Shown here piece by piece: positions 16,255-21,164 of a stretch of 21,164 nucleotides of DNA (position 1 is its first letter; every line of letters begins with the position of its first letter). A model generated the notes under the pieces. That model was given only the letters and a program-made list of their open reading frames with translations. It was not told the DNA's origin and made no database searches. The DNA is from a virus. The DNA lies in the IMG/VR virus record IMGVR_UViG_3300042866_000424, positions 1 to 21,164 of that record; one strand, given 5' to 3'. The position numbers and the translations under genes were made by a program.

Positions 16255-17820
16255 ATGGCAGTTGGTGCAGTAGTCGCCCGCATTCTTACACAATACTCTG
16301 ACAAAGGTACAAAAGCCGCCGTCAAAGATATTGGTAAGATGGAAAAAAAGTTTGGTGACTTTGCAAATAGAACTGCAAAGAAGTTTGGTTTAGCTGCAAT
16401 TGCAGCAGGAGCTTTTGCTGCAAAAATTGGTTATGACGCTGTTAAAGCAGCTATGGAAGATCAGAAGTCTCAAGTACTTCTTGCCAATTCACTTAGAAAT
16501 ACAGTCGGCGCAACTGACGCGGCTATAGCCGCAACAGAAGAATACATTACTGCAATGCAAGCAGAGTTTGGTATTGCAGATGACCAACTTAGACCTGCTC
16601 TCGCTGGATTGGCTGCAGTAACTGGAGACGTTGGAAAAGCTCAAGCATTACTTGGCACTTCAATGGATATTGCAGCGGCCAAAAATATAGATCTAAATAC
16701 AGCATCAAAACTCCTTGCCAAAGCATACGGCGGAAACATTGGTGCACTTAAGAAGTTATTCCCACAGATTTCTGCAGCTACTGTTAAATCCAAAGATTTT
16801 GCAGCAGCAATGCGTGAGATTTCAGGTGAAACAAAAGGAGCCGCAGCTGCGGCAGCCAATACGTTTGCTGGACAAATGGAAAGAATTAAACTTGCATTTG
16901 GCGAAGCATCTGAATCTCTTGGTTATAAGTTAATTCCACAAATCAAGTCATTTGCCGATCTTATTATTAACAAGGCTATTCCTGCAATTCAGAAGTTTGT
17001 AGATGAAAATGGCGATAAAATTGCAGCAGGATTTAAGACTTCTATTGGATATGGCATAGCATTTGCTAAGTTAATGTACGATATGTTTAGTTTTGTTGCT
17101 AGAAATATTAAAGTATTTGCAACTCTTGGCGCTGTAATCATTGCTGCTTTCTTTGGAGCTAAAGTTGCTGGAGCCGTTGCTGCTTTAGTAACAGGTATTC
17201 AAGCAATTATTAAGGTCATGAAAGCACTTCGTACAGTTTCACTTGCATCTGCAGCCGCAACTGCATTAGCTACAGGTGGTATCTCAGCCGCAGCTGGAGC
17301 AGCAGCATTTGGAGTTGCTTTAGTAGGTATAGGTGTTGCAGCAAATAAGTTTAACAAAGATTCAGATAAAGCAGCGGACTCATTAGGCAAGTTTGAGTTC
17401 AATGCTAAAGGATTTTCTGCATCAGCATCAGATTATACTAAAGGCATAGAAGGAATGACCGGAGCAACAAACGGTCTTGCTAAAGCGACAGACGATGCAG
17501 CCAAAGCAAGTGAATTGTTACTTAAACTTCGAAACAAGTTTGGACTAAAAGGACTTAAAGAGACTGATCCAATTACACTTGAAGCAATCCGCAAGAATCA
17601 AATCAAACAAGCAAAACTTGGTATTTCAAGTCCAACAATTTCGTTACTAGCATCTGCTGGACATGGAAATATTGCAAAGAACACAACTATGAATGGTGGA
17701 AACATCACAGTCAATGTTGCTGGTTCTGTTGTTTCACAAGGTGATCTTGTAAATGGTATTAAAAATGGTCTTGCAACTCTTATGCGCCGACGTGGTGGCA
17801 GTCAGTTTGCGGTGCTCTAA
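16255..17820 (+). CDS. Tape measure protein (short)
   Basis: Product of 521 aa, Ala-, Lys- and Gly-rich and largely helical. An N-terminal coiled-coil-like region (TKAAVKDIGKMEKKFGDFANRTAKKFG, 19-45) is followed by the conserved-looking GATDAAIAATEEYITAMQAEFGIADDQLRPALAGLAAVTGD (85-125) and by LLGTSMDIAAAKNIDLNTASKLLAKAYGGNIGALKKLFP (132-170), a pattern widely seen in tape measures. Two hydrophobic stretches (about 287-319 and 331-363) may insert into the host membrane at ejection. At the roughly 0.15 nm per residue used for this family, a tail of about 75-80 nm is expected, short for an actinophage. No peptidoglycan-cleaving domain is visible. Confidence 0.92.
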   Translation: MAVGAVVARILTQYSDKGTKAAVKDIGKMEKKFGDFANRTAKKFGLAAIAAGAFAAKIGYDAVKAAMEDQKSQVLLANSLRNTVGATDAAIAATEEYITAMQAEFGIADDQLRPALAGLAAVTGDVGKAQALLGTSMDIAAAKNIDLNTASKLLAKAYGGNIGALKKLFPQISAATVKSKDFAAAMREISGETKGAAAAAANTFAGQMERIKLAFGEASESLGYKLIPQIKSFADLIINKAIPAIQKFVDENGDKIAAGFKTSIGYGIAFAKLMYDMFSFVARNIKVFATLGAVIIAAFFGAKVAGAVAALVTGIQAIIKVMKALRTVSLASAAATALATGGISAAAGAAAFGVALVGIGVAANKFNKDSDKAADSLGKFEFNAKGFSASASDYTKGIEGMTGATNGLAKATDDAAKASELLLKLRNKFGLKGLKETDPITLEAIRKNQIKQAKLGISSPTISLLASAGHGNIAKNTTMNGGNITVNVAGSVVSQGDLVNGIKNGLATLMRRRGGSQFAVL

Positions 17821-18908
17821 TGCCAGCAAATGCACCTACACTTACAGTTTCATTTAGTAATGGTGGAGCTTTTACGGCTGTTAGTGCTGATCTTTTGCTA
17901 TCTGTTGAAATCCGTAGAGGTCGTCAATATCAAAATGACTTTTTAGAAGCTGGAACTGCTGATGTTGTACTTAACAATCAGTCAGGTGCTTTTGATCCAA
18001 GCAACACATCAAGTCCATGGTATGGGATTTTAATTGCGGGAATGCAAGTAAGAATCCAAGGCAATTCGACAACAATTTATACAGGTTATTTAGAGAACAA
18101 CGAAGTTAATCAAGGTATTTACCCTACCGTATCATTGACATTTGTCGATGGTCTTGCACAGATTGCCAAAGCAATTGCACCGGCATTAGCAACTAGTAAT
18201 TTTTCAGAAGCAGCTTCCGCTAGAGCAACTAGAGCACTTGATCTTGCTGAATGGACTGGTGGACGTAGTCTTACCGGAACAACAGTTATGCAAAAGACAA
18301 AACAAAATATGAGTTGTCTTGAAATGCTAGAACAATGTGCTAATTGTGTTGGTGGACGATTCTATGTAAGTCGATCAGGAGTTGCAACTCTTGTTCCATT
18401 AGCCGATAAGTTTACTCGTCCAACTAGATTATTATTTAGTGACCAAGGCGATGCAAACAGTGTTGGTTACGATGGCATCATTACTAATCCTGGAACTGAT
18501 TATGTTTACAACGAAGCAATAGTATTTAGAGGTCCAAAGAAAGCTCAAAAGACAGCAAAGTTTACATCCAGTGTTTCTACATATGGACTTAAGTCTAAAA
18601 AATTAGATGCTCCTATTTTAAGTGAAACAAGTTCAACAAATCTTGCTTTATATGCTGCTAGAAAAGATGCTGATGCTGTTGTATTAGCAGAACAGATTGA
18701 CTTTACAGCAATCGGTATTGGTGCACTTGCAACTGATATGCTAGAAACAGAACTAAATGATCTTGTCCAAGTAAAGCGTTTAACTTACGATGGACGAAAC
18801 ATTACAATTGACTGTGTTGTAGAAGGACTAGCTCATTCTATAACTGCAGATAATTGGAGAGTTAGTTATTTTACATCCGTAGTTGACCCTTACACTATTA
18901 CACTTTAG
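17820..18908 (+). CDS. Minor tail protein at the tail tip
   Basis: Product of 362 aa starting on the tape-measure stop (TAATG). The N-terminal region, VSADLLLSVEIRRGRQYQNDFLEAGTADVVLNNQSGAFDPSNTSSPWYG (about 21-68), is the signature of a large group of actinophage minor tail proteins that resemble baseplate hub or distal-tail proteins. Further landmarks are QVRIQGNSTTIYTGYLENNEV, LEMLEQCANCVGGRFYVSRSGVATLVP and a C-terminal VKRLTYDGRNITIDCVVEGLAHSI. It probably forms the tail tip ring between the tube and the fibre gene that follows. The segment with Cys at positions 165, 173 and 176 is unremarkable for metal binding. Confidence 0.82.
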   Translation: MPANAPTLTVSFSNGGAFTAVSADLLLSVEIRRGRQYQNDFLEAGTADVVLNNQSGAFDPSNTSSPWYGILIAGMQVRIQGNSTTIYTGYLENNEVNQGIYPTVSLTFVDGLAQIAKAIAPALATSNFSEAASARATRALDLAEWTGGRSLTGTTVMQKTKQNMSCLEMLEQCANCVGGRFYVSRSGVATLVPLADKFTRPTRLLFSDQGDANSVGYDGIITNPGTDYVYNEAIVFRGPKKAQKTAKFTSSVSTYGLKSKKLDAPILSETSSTNLALYAARKDADAVVLAEQIDFTAIGIGALATDMLETELNDLVQVKRLTYDGRNITIDCVVEGLAHSITADNWRVSYFTSVVDPYTITL

Positions 18909-18916
18909 GGGGAGTA

Positions 18917-20449
18917 ATGCCACTTTGTCCGCAAATCGTAATTACACCGATTACAGTTACAACAACTGGCATGACTACTACATCTATTATCCCTATTGTT
19001 GCAGCAACTACAGAAGAAGTAGATGAACTTCAAACTGAAATTGATACAATTGAAGTTGCTGTAAATGGTAAAAATCATATTTACAGACAAGCAACTGCGC
19101 CAGATGGATCTGTTTATCCATTAACCGAGGGTGATGTTTGGTTTGATACAGATGATGGTAATAAGAACTATTACTGGACAGGAACGGCCTGGGTTTCTGT
19201 ACAAGATCTTGGCATTGCAGCAGCAGAAACAGCTGCGGCAGCAGCGGCATCTGCGGCAGCGGCGGCAACAGCAGCGGCAACAGCGGCACAGACTACAGCA
19301 GATGGTAAAAATAAGATTTATAGGCAAGCATCGGCACCAACTGGAACTTTTGTTGTTGGTGATCTTTGGTTTAATACTTCTGAAGATAATAAACCAAATC
19401 GATGGAATGGTAGTGCTTGGGAAGCTTATGGTTTTGGTAACCTTGCTATCGGCAATCTTGATGCTGGCAAAATTACAACTGGTTTTCTAGCTGCCGGTCG
19501 TATACAAGCAGCATCTTTAGACGCTACAGTACTTGCTGCAGGTTCTATTACTGCGGTTCAAATTGCTGCAGGAACTATCACTGGTACAAACATAGCTGCT
19601 GGAACAATTACAGGTGACAGAATTGGCGCTAGCGAAATTACTGCCACACAAATTGCAGGTGGCACAATTACTGCAGCTGAAATTGCAGTTAACACAATTA
19701 CAGCAGATGAAATTGCAGTAGGTTCAATTACAGTAGATCGCTTGACTGCTGGAACATTGACTGCTTTTACACTTAGAACTTCTTCTGGTGCTCGTCGAGT
19801 TACTGTATCTGCTTCTACTAACTCAATATCATTTACAGAATCCAGTTCAACTGTTGGACACATCGGTCCAGCTTCTGTTGACGGCATTGTGATGCACTAC
19901 GGCTCGACTTTCAATCCCAACGTCACTACCTACCCAAACGCTTATGTTTCATCGGGCGACGCTCGAATTGCTTACAGTTCGGGCATTTATGTGCAAGTTA
20001 GCTCGACAGGCGTAGTGATGAACGGAAACGTTTACACGCTAGACGCTTTTTACAATCAAGACTCATCAACCAGCGCAAACGCTGCCAATACCCGCATGGA
20101 CACAGATGGCCGTACAAGACGAAGTACTGCTTCTAGTGCACGATTCAAAGAAGAAATTGTTGATCTTTCAACAGTTGCTGATCTAAACCCAAGTGGTTTA
20201 TTAAGTTTACCAATTAGGGCTTTCAAGTTTAAGTCTGATTATTTAGATGCAACTGACAACAGATCAGGAATTCTAGTACCTGGACTAATTGCAGAAGAAG
20301 TTGCTGAACACTATCCGATTGCAGCAGATCGTGGTGCAGATGGATTAGTTGAGAACTGGAATGAACGTTTTGTAATTCCAGGTATGTTGGCTTTGATTCA
20401 AGATCTAAACACACGTATCAAAACACTCGAGGGGAATACAAATGGATAA
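18917..20449 (+). CDS. Tail fibre with C-terminal S74 intramolecular chaperone
   Basis: Product of 510 aa; AGGGGGAG lies just upstream of ATG 18917. Order: a coiled segment (33-48); two related modules, GKNHIYRQATAPDG...VWFDTDDGN...WTGTAW (51-92) and GKNKIYRQASAPTG...LWFNTSEDN...WNGSAW (130-168), separated by an Ala-rich linker (101-127); eight 10-residue repeats (207-286); a tip-like domain (about 314-397) with different base composition; and an S74 domain starting at SSARFKEEI (406-414) with the Ser-x4-Lys pair S406/K411 expected for self-cleavage. After trimerisation the last 100 or so residues should be released. It is the likely central receptor-binding fibre. Confidence 0.9.
   Translation: MPLCPQIVITPITVTTTGMTTTSIIPIVAATTEEVDELQTEIDTIEVAVNGKNHIYRQATAPDGSVYPLTEGDVWFDTDDGNKNYYWTGTAWVSVQDLGIAAAETAAAAAASAAAAATAAATAAQTTADGKNKIYRQASAPTGTFVVGDLWFNTSEDNKPNRWNGSAWEAYGFGNLAIGNLDAGKITTGFLAAGRIQAASLDATVLAAGSITAVQIAAGTITGTNIAAGTITGDRIGASEITATQIAGGTITAAEIAVNTITADEIAVGSITVDRLTAGTLTAFTLRTSSGARRVTVSASTNSISFTESSSTVGHIGPASVDGIVMHYGSTFNPNVTTYPNAYVSSGDARIAYSSGIYVQVSSTGVVMNGNVYTLDAFYNQDSSTSANAANTRMDTDGRTRRSTASSARFKEEIVDLSTVADLNPSGLLSLPIRAFKFKSDYLDATDNRSGILVPGLIAEEVAEHYPIAADRGADGLVENWNERFVIPGMLALIQDLNTRIKTLEGNTNG
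19535..19774 (+). repeat. Eight decapeptide repeats in the S74 fibre
   Basis: Eight consecutive 10-residue units of the form (A/G/T)(A/V)G(T/S) ITxxxI, e.g. AAGTITGTNI and AGGTITAAEI. The spacing is exact, and the pattern of Ile/Leu and Gly suggests a triple beta-helix or beta-prism shaft. Confidence 0.9.
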
Positions 20450-20588
20450 CTCAACAGAACTAGACATCAATGTTGTTATTGCTGTACTAAGAGAGCAGAT
20501 CGGTCTGCTAGCTCTGGACAAAGCAATGTTGACTGCTAGAGTGGGGGATCTCGAAGCAAAACTCAAGGAGAAGAATGACTGTGAATGA
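20442..20588 (+). CDS. Small coiled-coil protein (48 aa)
   Basis: A 48-codon gene with GAGGGGAA upstream, overlapping the end of the fibre gene by 8 nt and the start of the holin-like gene by 14 nt. The product (MDNSTELDINVVIAVLREQI, then LALDKAMLTARVGDLEAKLKEKND) is almost entirely one amphipathic helix with heptad-like Leu/Val/Ile spacing. I do not recognise the family. Position just before the holin-like gene suggests a role in lysis control or with the fibre, but no motif decides between them. Confidence 0.7.
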   Translation: MDNSTELDINVVIAVLREQIGLLALDKAMLTARVGDLEAKLKEKNDCE

Positions 20589-20802
20589 CTGGGCTGCGTT
20601 AATACTTGCGGTCATATCGATACTAGGTTCGTTTGTAGTGGCCGTAAGGTGGCTAGTTAAACATTTCCTAAATGAATTAAAGCCAAATGGCGGATCTAGT
20701 CTTAAAGACTCTGTAACTAGATTAGAAACACAAATGGAGTTAGTAATAACAATGCTAACTGATAGGGGCAAAAGTGAAAAACCTAAAAGAAATAGCAGAT
20801 AG
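20575..20802 (+). CDS. Holin-like membrane protein
   Basis: Product of 75 aa with one clear membrane helix (WAALILAVISILGSFVVAVRWLV, about residues 6-28) followed by a charged coiled-coil-like tail (LKDSVTRLETQMELVITMLTDRG, 43-65) and a basic end. Size, topology and the location directly upstream of the endolysin fit a small holin (class III-like or an actinophage one-helix type). AAGGAG at 20565-20570 is 4 nt from the ATG. It overlaps the endolysin gene by 29 nt. A second lysis membrane protein might lie beyond the window. Confidence 0.78.
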   Translation: MTVNDWAALILAVISILGSFVVAVRWLVKHFLNELKPNGGSSLKDSVTRLETQMELVITMLTDRGKSEKPKRNSR

Positions 20803-21164
20803 TTATATCGGTTATACCGAAGGAAAGAACAACGATACAGTTTTTGGCAAATGGTATGGACTTAATAACCAACCTTGGTGCGCAATGGCAGCATCAAAAG
20901 TTTATCACCAAGCAGGTTTAATAAGCAAAGTTGCACCAAAAAGCAAACCAAAAGGCTATGCTTCTTGTGATGAATGGCTTAAGTATTTAACAAAAAACAA
21001 TCAGTTAGTGCCAATTGGTCAAGCAAAACGTGGAGATCTTGTATTCTTCCAGTTCGATACAGATGCTCAACCTGATCATGTAGGAATTGTCCAGTATCAC
21101 AATACAACCTTAAAATACGTAAATGTATGGGAAGGTAACACGTCGGACAATAAAACAGGTAGTC
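20774..21164 (+). CDS. Endolysin with CHAP domain, 3' end outside the window
   Basis: The frame opens at GTG 20774 inside the holin gene (AGGGG at 20764-20768, 5 nt upstream) and runs off the window after 130 codons. It shows a CHAP-type cysteine hydrolase core: NQPWCAMAASKVYHQAG with catalytic Cys36, GDLVFFQFDTDAQPDHVGIVQ with His102, and NVWEGNTS with Glu120 and Asn122 as probable third and fourth residues. Such enzymes cleave peptidoglycan peptides or act as amidases. Whether a cell-wall-binding domain follows is unknown. A lone soluble endolysin without spanins is compatible with a Gram-positive host. Confidence 0.92.
   Translation, partial: MKNLKEIADSYIGYTEGKNNDTVFGKWYGLNNQPWCAMAASKVYHQAGLISKVAPKSKPKGYASCDEWLKYLTKNNQLVPIGQAKRGDLVFFQFDTDAQPDHVGIVQYHNTTLKYVNVWEGNTSDNKTGS

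Overview
The window is one half of a tailed double-stranded DNA phage genome (or a prophage or metagenomic phage contig): the packaging, adhesion, capsid, tail and start of the lysis module. All genes lie on the + strand and are tightly packed, many with ATGA or TAATG stop/start overlaps. The long-tail (siphovirus) type follows from an HK97-type portal, prohead protease and major capsid, tail-tube proteins, a frameshifted tail assembly chaperone and a tape measure. Base composition is low to moderate in GC (about 35-40% in most lines counted by hand). Several proteins look like actinobacteriophage types: the P27-like small terminase, the Cys-Asp-Gly-Trp-Ala N-terminal domain on the protease, the small head-tail genes and a lone CHAP endolysin without spanins. 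A low-GC freshwater actinobacterial host is my best inference, but nothing in the window proves it.

Layout: 54-2031 small and large terminase. 2040-8576 is a block rarely placed here: a tiny membrane protein, an Ig-like protein, a two-block collagen-like fibre, a fibre with an Mtd-like N-terminus, a polyglycine adhesin with duplicated modules, two small proteins (one of a type I recall from cyanophages) and a GT4-type glycosyltransferase. 8573-12441 is the head module: portal, protease and major capsid, with a GC-rich leader before the capsid gene and a 15-bp terminator-like hairpin after it. 12519-13214 is a second glycosyltransferase (GT-A, DTD motif). 13289-15276 holds head-tail connectors and two tandem, paralogous tail-tube proteins. 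15295-15695 is the tail assembly chaperone pair with a -1 frameshift signal (TTTC plus a 10-bp stem). 15696-20449 carries a tail-associated protein, a short tape measure (521 aa), a tail-tip protein and a self-processing fibre with an S74 chaperone. 20442-21164 is the lysis module: a coiled-coil small protein, a holin-like protein and a CHAP endolysin cut by the window end.

How it fits together: terminase packs DNA through the portal into a capsid matured by the protease. Connectors join the head to a tube built on the tape measure and chaperones. The S74 fibre and the collagen, Mtd-like and polyglycine proteins would provide host contact. The two glycosyltransferases, embedded among virion genes, could decorate the virion. 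No defence system, integrase, tRNA, CRISPR or transposon is visible. The most unusual points are the adhesin/glycosyltransferase block between terminase and portal, the two tail tubes, the frameshift signal, the second start in the protease gene and a composition break in the fibre tip.
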